64,000 bases of DNA from Parachryseolinea silvisoli (GTDB lineage Bacteria > Bacteroidota > Bacteroidia > Cytophagales > Cyclobacteriaceae), in NCBI RefSeq assembly GCF_021190955.1, contig NZ_JAIOAO010000009.1, positions 62,001 to 126,000 on the forward strand, given 5' to 3'. Under the pieces are notes generated by a model. The model ran no database searches, was not told where the DNA came from, and worked only from the letters and a program-made list of their open reading frames with translations. The position numbers and the translations under genes were made by a program. Below, piece by piece: positions 35,325 to 44,130 of this stretch (position 1 is the stretch's first letter; every line of letters begins with the position of its first letter).

Positions 35325-36029
35325 TTAGAGTTGTTTGTAACGGAATTTCAGATAAGGATAGTTGTTCGGAGGGGTAGCCGAGTTGGGGATACCACCCTGA
35401 TAAATATCCTGGGGTTCGACTTTATATTTCACACCGGTGCTGGTGTTGGTGATCACCAGTGTTACACTCCCACCGTTGTCTGCCAGCGGGTATACTATGT
35501 GGTTCACGATGTTGTAGTTGTACCAACCTGGGTGCAACGGGTTTACCGTAAAGGAAGTCGGCGTGCCCATGGTAATGTTGTTATACCCAAAGGCGCCGGT
35601 TACGGCCGTCGTTGTTGTGCTGCTGGTAACGGAATTGAAGTTGGTGCTGGTATACGCCAGGGTATAGCCCGACGCTACTGTGATGTCGCCATTGGCGGTA
35701 CCAGAAAAGCGCAGTACGTAGTTCGAAGATGTGCCACCATCGACAAGATCAAACCGGTAATAATACGTGGCGTTGGGTACGTGCGGATCAGTGCCGGTGC
35801 CCGGTGTGCCCTGGAAAAAATCCTCTACGTAGTATACGCCGGCATTGTCGAGGCGGACGGTACCAAAAGTGGAGGCCGAGGTAAAGCTTACGGCGGAGCC
35901 GCCCGCGATCGGGCTCGCCGCCACGGTTTGGTGCTTCAGGGAGGGATCGGTGGGAGCGATCTCATCTTCCTGACATGCGGTGAAAATTACGGCCAATGCT
36001 ACTGCGCATACGCGTGCAAAGCTGTTCAT
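35325..36029 (-). CDS. Divergent HmuY-like lipoprotein (third copy)
   Basis: 234 residues from ATG 36029, which starts a lipoprotein signal (MNSFARVCAVALAVIFTAC); an ATG 18 codons upstream at 36083 has an equally good A-rich ribosome site and may be used. The C-terminal half aligns by eye with the two HmuY proteins of this operon: GWYNYNIVNHIVYPL against GWYFYSLQSHIMSAI at 39.0 kb, then TxVI...TGxKYKVEPQDIYQGG against TIVIRTGTGKFAKLEMKTLY, and both end in FRY. An earlier match is NYVLRFSGTANGDI against SWDVCFSGIYNSYI. The conserved His in NHIV lies where the others have SHIM and AHIC. A hemophore role is inferred. Confidence 0.65.
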   Translation of the reverse strand: MNSFARVCAVALAVIFTACQEDEIAPTDPSLKHQTVAASPIAGGSAVSFTSASTFGTVRLDNAGVYYVEDFFQGTPGTGTDPHVPNATYYYRFDLVDGGTSSNYVLRFSGTANGDITVASGYTLAYTSTNFNSVTSSTTTTAVTGAFGYNNITMGTPTSFTVNPLHPGWYNYNIVNHIVYPLADNGGSVTLVITNTSTGVKYKVEPQDIYQGGIPNSATPPNNYPYLKFRYKQL

Positions 36030-36135
36030 GCTTTTTACTAAATTACGTCCGGTTTCCGGAGCGGGAGTTGTTGTTGTTTTCATTGTCTTTTAACGGTTCA
36101 ATGTTTACGATTTATTTTGCTTCGGAGATCGGAAG

Positions 36136-36160
36136 AGCCGGGCAGTCGCAATGCCCGGCT
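36136..36160. repeat. 9-bp inverted repeat in the gap between lipoprotein genes
   Basis: AGCCGGGCA / TGCCCGGCT with a 7-base loop, extended by GAAG/CTTC with a bulge. It lies downstream of the gene ending at 36252 and is the only structure in 36084-36251. It may be an internal partial terminator that lowers expression of the distal genes. Confidence 0.5.
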
Positions 36161-36251
36161 TCTTCGTTTTCTTCGAAGATTGCGGCTACGATAGACAGTT
36201 GCTGGTTTTATCTTTCGCTACCCCGTGTTTATGGGTGACGGCTGTTTCATA

Positions 36252-37253
36252 TTAGTTTTCCTGTTGTTCAGTGACGATGAGTTGCGGATGTACATTGGGG
36301 TATACATTCAACTGATAGGAGTAGTCCACAGTGCCGGAGAAAATATCAACGATACCCGGTAAGATCGTGTAGTACTCCCTTGCAGGCATATCGTCGGGCA
36401 CACGGTAGATCACTTCGGTAGGCGTGGAGCTGACCTTTGCGAGAGAGTGATATTCCTCCGAGCCGTCTTGTACCAGGACGCGGGCATCGCCCAATTGTCG
36501 TAGATACTTTCCCGTCAGGCTAAAGGTCTCGCCGGGGTGTACGGTAATGGCATGGGTAATAAATTCAAAGGCCGGATAGCGGTATCGGATAGACAGCACG
36601 GCGTTGGAGGTGGTGGCCGTTCGTACGCCGCTAACGACTTTGATTTTGTACCAGCCCGTGTCCAACGCGGTGGTGCCGTCTTCCGGGAGTTGGATCAATA
36701 TATTGGAGCCGAAGCCAGTGCCGAGCCCGTCGACAATGGTGTCGATTTCCATCTGTGTCTCTTCACCATTGGCAGCAATAAGCGAGATCGTTGTACGACT
36801 GGCGTCGAGCAGGATGTTTGTGCCGCGGATATCGGCCGGCTGTCCAAACGATACTACCACGGGATTGTCGTCATCGAGGGAAAGCGGAGGCTGGTTCACG
36901 ACCACTTTTACGGTATACGTTGCCGTGCTGCCATCTTCGGCGGTAACGGTATAGATAATATCGTCCTGCAAGGGTATCGGCGTGCCGGACGCGGGCGTAA
37001 TGATGGCTTTTTCAGAAACCGAAAGCTGCGGTGTGATCGTAGTGGGAAGCGCGATCGCGTGTGGCCAGTACAGCAGAATTTCTCCTTCGGCGATGGCTGC
37101 TTCGACAGCCGTACCATTGGCTGTAAAGGAGAAAGTCAATAGTTCTTTATAAGGGTAAGGAGCATTTTCATATTCGGTATCGCAGGCGGCGGCCAGGAGC
37201 AAAGCCATGGTCAGCCAGGCGCTGTAAAAAGTTTCGTGCAGGGGGAATCGCAT
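36252..37253 (-). CDS. Lipoprotein with DUF5018-like and IPT/TIG-like domains
   Basis: 333 residues, lipobox AAAC at about 24. Residues about 35-115 form the DUF5018-type Ig-like domain with the telltale ITPASGTPIPLQDDIIYTVT followed by AEDGSTATYTVKV. A second beta domain (VVVSFGQPADIRGTNILLDA) and a third (VHPGETFSLTGKYLRQLGDA) resemble IPT/TIG folds. Such chains of Ig-like domains usually act as surface spacers or binding modules. It follows its shorter relative (37277) by 23 bases in the heme operon. The binding partner is unknown. Confidence 0.75.
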   Translation of the reverse strand: MRFPLHETFYSAWLTMALLLAAACDTEYENAPYPYKELLTFSFTANGTAVEAAIAEGEILLYWPHAIALPTTITPQLSVSEKAIITPASGTPIPLQDDIIYTVTAEDGSTATYTVKVVVNQPPLSLDDDNPVVVSFGQPADIRGTNILLDASRTTISLIAANGEETQMEIDTIVDGLGTGFGSNILIQLPEDGTTALDTGWYKIKVVSGVRTATTSNAVLSIRYRYPAFEFITHAITVHPGETFSLTGKYLRQLGDARVLVQDGSEEYHSLAKVSSTPTEVIYRVPDDMPAREYYTILPGIVDIFSGTVDYSYQLNVYPNVHPQLIVTEQQEN

Positions 37254-37276
37254 ACTATATTCTATTTTCGTTTCGG

Positions 37277-38011
37277 TTAGAACGGTGAAGTGATTTGAAT
37301 AGGGTTTTTAAGCGTGATCGTTTGGCTGTAACAATCGACCCGGATTTTATACAGACCGTTAGGCATATCGGTGTTAAGTGGCAGCGTCACGATCAACGAG
37401 ATGGACTCGTTGGAGCCGGCATCGGCGGCGGGTATTTCGGTGCCGTCTTCGGCGATAAATGTGACTTTGGCGAGCCGGGTGCCTTGTGCGGTGTTGAAAA
37501 TGTGCTTGCCGGTTAGCATCAGACTCGAGTATATGGGGAAGTCTTTATACATCACGGAGCTGTAGAAAGCTGCCGGTGTCTCCGGATCGGTGGTAAGCTC
37601 ATCCACGATCAGTTCGGGTTGGCGCGTGTCCAACAGTAACGTATACCGCCTGGAGCTTCCGTCGGCTGCCGTCACGGTGTAGTATACAGTCGTATCACCC
37701 TTGGCAATGGCAGGCACGTTTTTCAGCAGGGTTCCGCTGGCTGGGTTTACGGTCGCACCATCCGATACGGTCACGTTACCTTCCAGTGTGGAGAGGTAAT
37801 AAAAATACGGCAGGTATACTGTGATGGTAGAATCCTGGTCGTTTACGGCGCCATAGAGCGGCTCCGCGGTGTTGGCGACTTCGTAGGTAAGTACGCGGTT
37901 GGCGCGTAGCGCCGGGGGTTCGACAGTTTCCGTGTCGGTACAGGCGGCCAGCGCCAGCCAGGCAAAAGCAAAGGTGTTGCGAATATGGTTCATAGAAGTT
38001 GATCGCTTCAT
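37277..38011 (-). CDS. Lipoprotein with DUF5018-like domain, related to the next gene
   Basis: 244 residues from ATG 38011, 3 bases after the HmuY stop, so translation is probably coupled; ATG 37993 gives a shorter signal. Lipobox LAAC. The Ig-like domain again has the pattern VNPASGTLLKNVPAIAKGDT then YTVTAADGSSRRYTLLLD, followed by one IPT-like domain (SLMLTGKHIFNTAQGTRLAKVTF). It looks like a two-domain version of the 333-residue neighbour, suggesting duplication. Likely a surface protein of the heme system; function otherwise unknown. Confidence 0.75.
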   Translation of the reverse strand: MKRSTSMNHIRNTFAFAWLALAACTDTETVEPPALRANRVLTYEVANTAEPLYGAVNDQDSTITVYLPYFYYLSTLEGNVTVSDGATVNPASGTLLKNVPAIAKGDTTVYYTVTAADGSSRRYTLLLDTRQPELIVDELTTDPETPAAFYSSVMYKDFPIYSSLMLTGKHIFNTAQGTRLAKVTFIAEDGTEIPAADAGSNESISLIVTLPLNTDMPNGLYKIRVDCYSQTITLKNPIQITSPF

Positions 38012-38014
38012 CAA

Positions 38015-38824
38015 TTAATTAGCTTCGGTAATGTTGAGATTTTTAGTGCCGTCCTTTTGGATAGCGTACTTGAAGGTGAGGAATCCGGCTTTGTGTGAGC
38101 GGTCTGGGTCTGCCGGTGCATCTTTATACATGCTATAAAGAATTACCTTTGCGTAGTTGCCTTTGGCCGTGCGCACGAGAATGGGCCGTGGCATGGCGTA
38201 ACAGATGTGCGCCTTTTCGTTAGAAGGACGGTCGGGGTACATTTGGCCGTAGAAGTCGTAGTAGGCCCAGCCGCTCTTTGTGCCACCGAAGTAGTCGAGA
38301 TCGATGCGCTTGCCGGTTAGAAATTTGTCGTCAGCAATCGTGACAGTAGTTGTGCGGTTGAAGGCATCTTCAAAGAGGCTGCGCGCTGGCAACGCTTTGA
38401 GGGGTTTGCCGCCGTCATCGTAATACTGGTTGTCAATGTCTTCGTACTGCAACAGGTAGATGCCGCCTTTGCCCGGGCCGCCGTATCCGGGAGAGGTAGT
38501 GGCAGCGCCGTTGTTCGCAGCGATGCTGCTGTTGTAAATACTCAGGAAAGCGAGGTCCCAGTTGCCCGTTTGCGCTTCTGACGCAGGAATGACCTTATTT
38601 TGCTCCAGGCTATAGTACAGGGGAGTAGCGTCGCCGGCAGAGGTCGCGAGTGTGTCCGCTGCGAGGTTGGCGACGGTGTAGATGCCGGAAACGGGTTCTC
38701 CGTCGGGATCCTCTGTGTCGTCAGTAGGAGCAGGATCGTCGGAGGAACAGGCCGTCAACGCCGCAACTGCGAAGAGTGCATATAATAAGCGATGGTGTAT
38801 ATCGCGCAGGAATGGATATCGCAT
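38015..38824 (-). CDS. HmuY-family heme-binding lipoprotein (copy 1)
   Basis: 269 residues, lipobox LTAC followed by SSDDPAPTDD, an acidic linker typical of surface-exposed lipoproteins. The HmuY domain shows NWDLAFLSIYNSSIAANN, the glycine-rich SPGYGGPGKGG, SGWAYYDFYGQMYPDRP, AHICYAMPRPILVRTAKGNYAKV and FLTFKYAIQKDG. HmuY proteins are hemophores that take heme from host or environmental proteins and pass it to a TonB receptor; the best-studied one uses two His ligands. It lies directly after copy 2 and the receptor in the same operon. Confidence 0.88.
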   Translation of the reverse strand: MRYPFLRDIHHRLLYALFAVAALTACSSDDPAPTDDTEDPDGEPVSGIYTVANLAADTLATSAGDATPLYYSLEQNKVIPASEAQTGNWDLAFLSIYNSSIAANNGAATTSPGYGGPGKGGIYLLQYEDIDNQYYDDGGKPLKALPARSLFEDAFNRTTTVTIADDKFLTGKRIDLDYFGGTKSGWAYYDFYGQMYPDRPSNEKAHICYAMPRPILVRTAKGNYAKVILYSMYKDAPADPDRSHKAGFLTFKYAIQKDGTKNLNITEAN

Positions 38825-38854
38825 AGTGTTAAGATACAGCGTGAGTATATAGAT

Positions 38855-39604
38855 TTAGCGTGTAGAGATATTTCGGCTGCCGTCCTCTTGCAGGAAGTAC
38901 CGGAAAGTGAAGTATGGCGTAGGTGTATTGACCGTTGGGCTCTCGGGGTTGCCCAGGTAGAGGGTCTTCATTTCCAGCTTGGCAAACTTGCCGGTGCCGG
39001 TGCGGATGACAATGGTCACGCCGCTGATGGCCGACATGATATGGCTTTGCAGGCTATAGAAGTACCAGCCTTTATGGCCTACCGGCCAGTCGTGCCAGCC
39101 GGAGGACGTTTGCTCGGCCATGAAGGCGTCGAAGGCTTCGTCGGAAGGGGCTTCGTCAAGCTCGTCAAACAAGGCGTCGAGTACCACCATGCCACCCTTG
39201 CCGGTGCCTCCATACCCCGGCGTGTCTTTGATGTCGCCGTTGTTGAAGGTGATGTACGAGTTATAGATGCCACTGAAACAGACATCCCAGCTGTTGTCTT
39301 GCGCTTTTGCTTCGGGCAAGGTAAGCCACGCTCCTTCGGTATCGTGCGCGTTGGTGACGGTGTGGTCTTGCAGATTGAAGAAGATGGGAATGTGCCCTGA
39401 TTCAAACGTATTACCAACGGAGCCCGGCAGGTCTTTGACGTACAGGATACTGGTACGCTCGTCTATGCTGGTGTATGTATCGATGGGTGTGAGTACTACG
39501 GGAGGCGTGCCGGTCTCGTCGTCGGAGCATGCCGTCAGGAGTACGATGAGCAGGCACCAGGACGTATAGCGGGAGAGTTTTTGAAAGGGAGAGTTATGAC
39601 GCAT
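38855..39604 (-). CDS. HmuY-family heme-binding lipoprotein (copy 2)
   Basis: 249 residues from ATG 39604; an upstream in-frame start overlaps the receptor stop and is less likely. Lipobox LLTAC, then SDDETG. HmuY features: SWDVCFSGIYNSYITFNNGD, TPGYGGTGKGG, GWYFYSLQSHIMSAISG, VIRTGTGKFAKLEMKTLYLGN and FTFRYFLQEDGSR. It is similar in order and motifs to copy 1 but clearly diverged, as expected of an old duplication with possible division of heme sources. It follows the receptor by 20 bases. Confidence 0.88.
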   Translation of the reverse strand: MRHNSPFQKLSRYTSWCLLIVLLTACSDDETGTPPVVLTPIDTYTSIDERTSILYVKDLPGSVGNTFESGHIPIFFNLQDHTVTNAHDTEGAWLTLPEAKAQDNSWDVCFSGIYNSYITFNNGDIKDTPGYGGTGKGGMVVLDALFDELDEAPSDEAFDAFMAEQTSSGWHDWPVGHKGWYFYSLQSHIMSAISGVTIVIRTGTGKFAKLEMKTLYLGNPESPTVNTPTPYFTFRYFLQEDGSRNISTR

Positions 39605-39624
39605 AGTTTCCGTTCTACAGGTGA

Positions 39625-42276
39625 TCAATCATTTTTATTAAAACGCCAGGACAATGCCGTAATAAATTGCCGGCCGAGCAGGTTGGGGATAAGGCTGTCG
39701 TTGTAGTCGGTAATGTTATCGCAGATAAGCTGGATGCCCAGCTGTTTTTGAAACAGTCGTTTTTCTAGGGTTGCGTTTAGTAATACATAGCCGTCGGCGT
39801 ACAGATCATAAGGATCTATAAACAAGTTGGGCACGTTACGGTCGCCGATGCCATACTTGCCGCGGTATGTTGCGCGGAGGCTGGCACTGATGCCCCGCGC
39901 CGTGTGCTCATAAAAGATCTTGGCGTTGGCCATGTGGCGCGAGCGGCTGACCAGGTTGAAATAGTCGGAAGGTTTTGCTGTGCGGATGCGGCCTTCCGGA
40001 GTACGTACCTGTTCTTCGCCCCTCTTGATTTTGTCTACGATACTCTGATCTTTCGCGTAGAGCAGCTGGTAGCCGATCGCGAACTGCAAGCCCGGTGTGA
40101 TGGTCCATCGGAGGTTTGTCTCGAGGCCTTGGGTAAAAGCCCGTTCAATGTTGCGGTAGGAATATAATTGTGTCCCGAGTCGCTTCACGCCGACAGGATC
40201 TTCCAGGATCATGTTGTCGATGTTGTTACGGAACGCATTTATTTCAAACGAGACATCCTCCGTGGGTTGTAATACAAAGCCAGCGTTAAAGGAGAGCGAG
40301 TGCTCGGCTTTCAGGCTGCCGACCTTTTCGGCTACGGGGAATAGCTCGAGAATTTCACCGTTCGCTTGCAGACGTGCCACTTCCTGGTCGAAAATCGCGG
40401 CACCGAGTACAGTGTATCCAGCCGAGGGATTGGTGAAGGAGAGATAAAGCTGCTGGAAGCTGGGCGCTTTAAAGCCGGTGCCGGCCGTTGCTTTGAGTAC
40501 GAGCCATTCGTTAACGGCATATCGCATGCCGAAGCGCGGGCTTACCTGCTGGCCGTAGAGGTTATGTACGTCGTACCGTACGCCGGCCAGGATGCCTATC
40601 TTGTCGTTGGGTGTGTAGTGCGTTTGCAAATAGACAAAGCCGGTTTGCATATCGCGGCGATCACCGTAACGGGAGGCCTGCAGTATTTCGGCGTTGCCAC
40701 CGATACCGACGGTAGTTTTTAGCGTACGCCAGGGGTTATAGCTGACAAACGATTCCACGCGGTGGAAGTATTGTTGGAATTTATTTTCATTTACGCGTAT
40801 GTCGTTGTCGAGATCGGTCGATGTAGCCCGGGCTGTGTATTGCGTGAAGTAGTACTGCGTTTGTAAATCGACCTTCTCGCGGAACGTATTCTGCAACATA
40901 ACAGTAGCATTAACATCTTGTTCCACATTCTTGTCTTCACGGCGACCAAGGCGATCCATGTCGTACTGATTGTGCTGTTGGCGTGACGCAAACCGCGCAG
41001 AGCCGGTCAGGAGTGTCGTAGGTGCCAGGCGATATTGTGTTTTACTCTGTAAGGAATAGCTGTTGAATGGCGGTAATGTTTTGCCCGGTGTGTCGGGTGC
41101 AGCATCAAAGCCGTCGGTACGATAAAAATTGGTCGAGATGGAAGTGATCGCGCGTTGGTCCAACCAGGGCATGCTGCCGTCGAATGTGGCATCGAGTGTT
41201 TGATTGCTGCCATAGCGTAGAGCCGCTGTTCCGTGAGGGTGATCAGCAGGTTGTTTGCGCGTAATGATGTTGACGACACCGGCCAGCGCGTCGCTTCCAT
41301 AGATGGCAGAAGAAGTGCCTTTAATGATCTCGATGCGTTCGATGTTGGCAATGGTGATACGGGAGAGGTCGAGTATACCCACCGAGTTGCGGCCGATGAG
41401 CGGCTGGCCGTCGATCATGATCATGGTATACGAGGCATCAAACCCCTGTACTTGTAATCCCAGCGCACTGGAGGCGCCGCTCGGGTCCGTTGTCAGGGCG
41501 AGGCCGGTTTGCTCTTGCAACACTTCGTGCAGGCGACGGCTCCCCATCATTTCCAGCTGCCGGCCTTCGATGATCATAACCGGCATTGGCAGATCGCCTA
41601 CAGGCACTGCTGTGCGGGTGGCAGTAGACGTAAGCGTGCGGTCAGCGGTGACGAGCACTTCGTTCATTTGTACCGTGGCCTCCTGCAGGGTAAAGGAGAG
41701 CTGTAGTGTTTGCCCGGGAGAAATGGTTAATGTTTTCTTCAATGGCTCATATCCAACGGCGGTGGCGCTCAATACGCACTGTCCGGCATCGGGTACGCGA
41801 AGTGTAAAGGCGCCATCTTCGCTGGAAGTCGTGCCGTACGGTTTACCTTCCACGCGCACCGTGCCATACGGTATCGGATCGCCTTCGGCTGTCGTCAGCT
41901 TCCCGTCAATGTGGGCAGAAGCCGCAACCAATAACACTTTACTGCCATGTACTTGTATGCTACCCAGCGTATCGCGTAGCAGGTCGGCGAGCACATCCCG
42001 TAAGGGTGTGTCGGTATAGTGCACTGTAACGCGACGGTTTCCGCCCAACAAGGTGCTGCTATACGAAAAGGAACAGCCTGCCTGACCGGCGATAACATCG
42101 AGTGCATCGCTCAGCGCCGTGTCGTTCAGCCGCACGGTAATCTTCTTATCGAGAATACTATACACCGGTATGTTCGCTGCCGCGGTCTGCAAGCTCATTA
42201 TAATAATGAGGCAAGCGCAGACCGCGGTGGACCATACCGGCGGGTATTTCAGAAAACGTGTTGTTACCGCTATCAT
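39625..42276 (-). CDS. TonB-dependent heme receptor with N-terminal STN signalling domain
   Basis: 883 residues: signal peptide (about 1-34), STN domain (about 42-115, KKITVRLNDTALSDALDVI), carboxypeptidase-D-like domain (IDGKLTTAEGDPIPYGTVRVEG), plug with MNEVLVTADRTLTS and IKGTSSAIYGSDALAGVVNIIT, then a 22-strand barrel. The length and plug class fit small-molecule receptors rather than SusC. Linkage to HmuY genes and heme oxygenase points to heme as substrate. The STN domain plus the FecR and sigma genes just upstream indicate that ligand binding switches on its own operon. Confidence 0.9.
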   Translation of the reverse strand: MIAVTTRFLKYPPVWSTAVCACLIIIMSLQTAAANIPVYSILDKKITVRLNDTALSDALDVIAGQAGCSFSYSSTLLGGNRRVTVHYTDTPLRDVLADLLRDTLGSIQVHGSKVLLVAASAHIDGKLTTAEGDPIPYGTVRVEGKPYGTTSSEDGAFTLRVPDAGQCVLSATAVGYEPLKKTLTISPGQTLQLSFTLQEATVQMNEVLVTADRTLTSTATRTAVPVGDLPMPVMIIEGRQLEMMGSRRLHEVLQEQTGLALTTDPSGASSALGLQVQGFDASYTMIMIDGQPLIGRNSVGILDLSRITIANIERIEIIKGTSSAIYGSDALAGVVNIITRKQPADHPHGTAALRYGSNQTLDATFDGSMPWLDQRAITSISTNFYRTDGFDAAPDTPGKTLPPFNSYSLQSKTQYRLAPTTLLTGSARFASRQQHNQYDMDRLGRREDKNVEQDVNATVMLQNTFREKVDLQTQYYFTQYTARATSTDLDNDIRVNENKFQQYFHRVESFVSYNPWRTLKTTVGIGGNAEILQASRYGDRRDMQTGFVYLQTHYTPNDKIGILAGVRYDVHNLYGQQVSPRFGMRYAVNEWLVLKATAGTGFKAPSFQQLYLSFTNPSAGYTVLGAAIFDQEVARLQANGEILELFPVAEKVGSLKAEHSLSFNAGFVLQPTEDVSFEINAFRNNIDNMILEDPVGVKRLGTQLYSYRNIERAFTQGLETNLRWTITPGLQFAIGYQLLYAKDQSIVDKIKRGEEQVRTPEGRIRTAKPSDYFNLVSRSRHMANAKIFYEHTARGISASLRATYRGKYGIGDRNVPNLFIDPYDLYADGYVLLNATLEKRLFQKQLGIQLICDNITDYNDSLIPNLLGRQFITALSWRFNKND

Positions 42277-42289
42277 GGATAAATCTTCC

Positions 42290-43258
42290 TTAGTATAGGA
42301 TCAGTCGTTTATCGTTCAGATCATATTGACATTGCATCACCGTGCTAAGCTCGTTCAGCACAGCCGCCAGGGTGGGGCTGTTGTTGAACCGGCCCGTAAA
42401 ACGATGTGTAGCCAGTTTTTTGTTCTGGATATGTACCGGCACGTTGTACCAGCGCGCAAGCGTTGTGGCCACTTCGGATAGCGGTTGATCTTTAAAGACG
42501 AGTGTGCCGTGTCGCCAGGCCGTATAGTTTGCGGCGTATACACTTTGCGCTGAGAGCGGCTTGCCGTTCGGTACACAGACAACACCCTGGTCGCGCATAA
42601 GCAGTATGTGATACCCGCCAGCGTCCGATACTCGTACGCTGCCTTCCTCTACTGTAACGATCGTGCTGGTATCGTCCGGGTAAGCCTTTACGTTAAAGAC
42701 AGTGCCCAGTACACGTACGGTTGTTCTGGAAGTCAATACAGAAAAGGGACGTGTGGCGTCTTTGGCCACTTCCAGGTAGGCTTCGCCGGAGAGATGAACA
42801 ATACGCGCGGTGTCGGTGAATTTTTCTGGTATGGTAAGCGTGCTCCCCGAGTTTAAGTGCACAATAGTACCGTCGGGCAATGTCATGCGGATCTTTTCAC
42901 CACGGGCGGCCTGTATTACGCGGCTGGCGGCTGGTGTAGGTTGCGTATCCGTAGCGACAAGCGTGGCACGATATTGATAGAGGATGCCCACAGTAGCGGC
43001 AAGGAGCAGGAGAGACGCTGCGATTTGCAATGGCAGCCACCGGTGTATAGATTTTTTGGCTTGCGTTGGCGGCTGCACCTGTTTCCAGAGTTCATCGTGC
43101 AACGCACGTTTGTCCATGCCATGAAAGACTTCTTTGTCGTCGGGTAGAGGTGGTGGAGCATTCTTGCCGGTGAGGGCCCGGATAACAAGCGCCTCTTCTT
43201 CCGGCGTGCAGAGCCCTTTGAAATATTTTTCCAGCAGTTCTGGTGTAATGTTTTCCAT
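42290..43258 (-). CDS. FecR-family anti-sigma factor/signal transducer (heme locus)
   Basis: 322 residues: cytoplasmic N-terminal part starting MENITPELLEKYFKGLCTPEE, membrane helix at about 85-105 (LQIAASLLLLAATVGILYQY), FecR domain (GEKIRMTLPDGTIVHLNSGSTLTIPE, HLSGEAYLEVAKDATRPFSV) and a C-terminal STN-like DUF4974 domain (FKDQPLSEVATTLARWYNVPV...FTGRF). It should hold the adjacent sigma factor and release it when the receptor reports heme. It starts 166 bases after the sigma gene; the gap holds no gene and no clear promoter that I can support. Confidence 0.92.
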   Translation of the reverse strand: MENITPELLEKYFKGLCTPEEEALVIRALTGKNAPPPLPDDKEVFHGMDKRALHDELWKQVQPPTQAKKSIHRWLPLQIAASLLLLAATVGILYQYRATLVATDTQPTPAASRVIQAARGEKIRMTLPDGTIVHLNSGSTLTIPEKFTDTARIVHLSGEAYLEVAKDATRPFSVLTSRTTVRVLGTVFNVKAYPDDTSTIVTVEEGSVRVSDAGGYHILLMRDQGVVCVPNGKPLSAQSVYAANYTAWRHGTLVFKDQPLSEVATTLARWYNVPVHIQNKKLATHRFTGRFNNSPTLAAVLNELSTVMQCQYDLNDKRLILY

Positions 43259-43424
43259 ACGCGGCGGGTAATGCCTACGTATGACTATACCTTCGAACGA
43301 CTATGACCACAGTGTAGTTTTTGAGGAAATTGAGGTTTTTCTAAAAAATACCTTTGATAGGGGAGGTGGGGTACCCTGTGGATGTGTCGCTGCCGCGATC
43401 AGGTAACGCTAGAAGTCCTTGCAA

Positions 43425-43976
43425 TTAAGATTCCTGCAGCTCCTTCGCCAGATACCGTAACGCGTTGCCGATATGATATTCCACTGTGCTGGTCGAAATA
43501 TTCAGCCGTTCGCTGATCTGTTTGTGCGTGAGGTTTTCGGTCCGGCTTAATAAAAACACTTTTTTACACTGGCAGGGCAGTTTGTCGACCAATTGGTCCA
43601 GGCGGTCTTCGAGCTGTTGGTATAGCACCTGGTTTTCGGTGCAGTTTTCCTCGCCGCAATAGTCGAGGAAGAAACAGTCGAGATGGCGCTTTTTGGTTTG
43701 CTGGTTGCGGTAATAATTGTAGGTCTGGTAGCGGGCGGCTTTGCCGAAATAGTCACTAAGGGTGGAGGCAACGTGTAATGTTTCGCGACGTTCCCAGAGG
43801 GACTTAAAAATGTCTTGCGTCATTTCGCGCGATTCTTCGCGGGCGCGGGTGCCGCGATAGCAGGCGGTATATACCTGGTCCCAATAGCGATCGAAGATGA
43901 TCTTAAATGCCCGCTCATCGCCGGCTTGCAGCAGGCGTAGGAGGCGTTCGTCGCTATAGAGGTTTAGTAATGACAA
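43425..43976 (-). CDS. ECF sigma factor of the FecI type (heme locus)
   Basis: 183 residues with region 2 (FKIIFDRYWDQVYTACYRGTRAREESREMTQDIFKSLWE) and region 4 (LPCQCKKVFLLSRTENLTHKQISERLNISTSTVEYHIGNAL). It heads the minus-strand heme operon. By analogy with FecI it would direct transcription of fecR and the genes after it. The middle contains DCFFLDYCGEENCTEN, unusually Cys-rich for this family, which could be chance or a redox/metal-sensing addition. Confidence 0.92.
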   Translation of the reverse strand: MSLLNLYSDERLLRLLQAGDERAFKIIFDRYWDQVYTACYRGTRAREESREMTQDIFKSLWERRETLHVASTLSDYFGKAARYQTYNYYRNQQTKKRHLDCFFLDYCGEENCTENQVLYQQLEDRLDQLVDKLPCQCKKVFLLSRTENLTHKQISERLNISTSTVEYHIGNALRYLAKELQES

Positions 43977-44130
43977 GGGTGACCGGTCTTAGTTCAGGCC
44001 GGCAATATATCATTATTTGGAAGCGGTTTAAATTAGGTGCTGTAAAATGACCTTTAGAGAGTAGAGGGTCTACCCGATATATAGTAAAGAAAGGACGAGA
44101 TGTTACCGCTCGCCGTGTAGGCATACGCCA

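Noticed and set aside
36126-36138. 13 bases identical to the common start of Illumina adapters (AGATCGGAAGAGC)
   Set aside because: The match stops after 13 bases and the last part belongs to a genomic inverted repeat (36136-36160), so coincidence is more likely than adapter contamination. Reads spanning the place would settle it.
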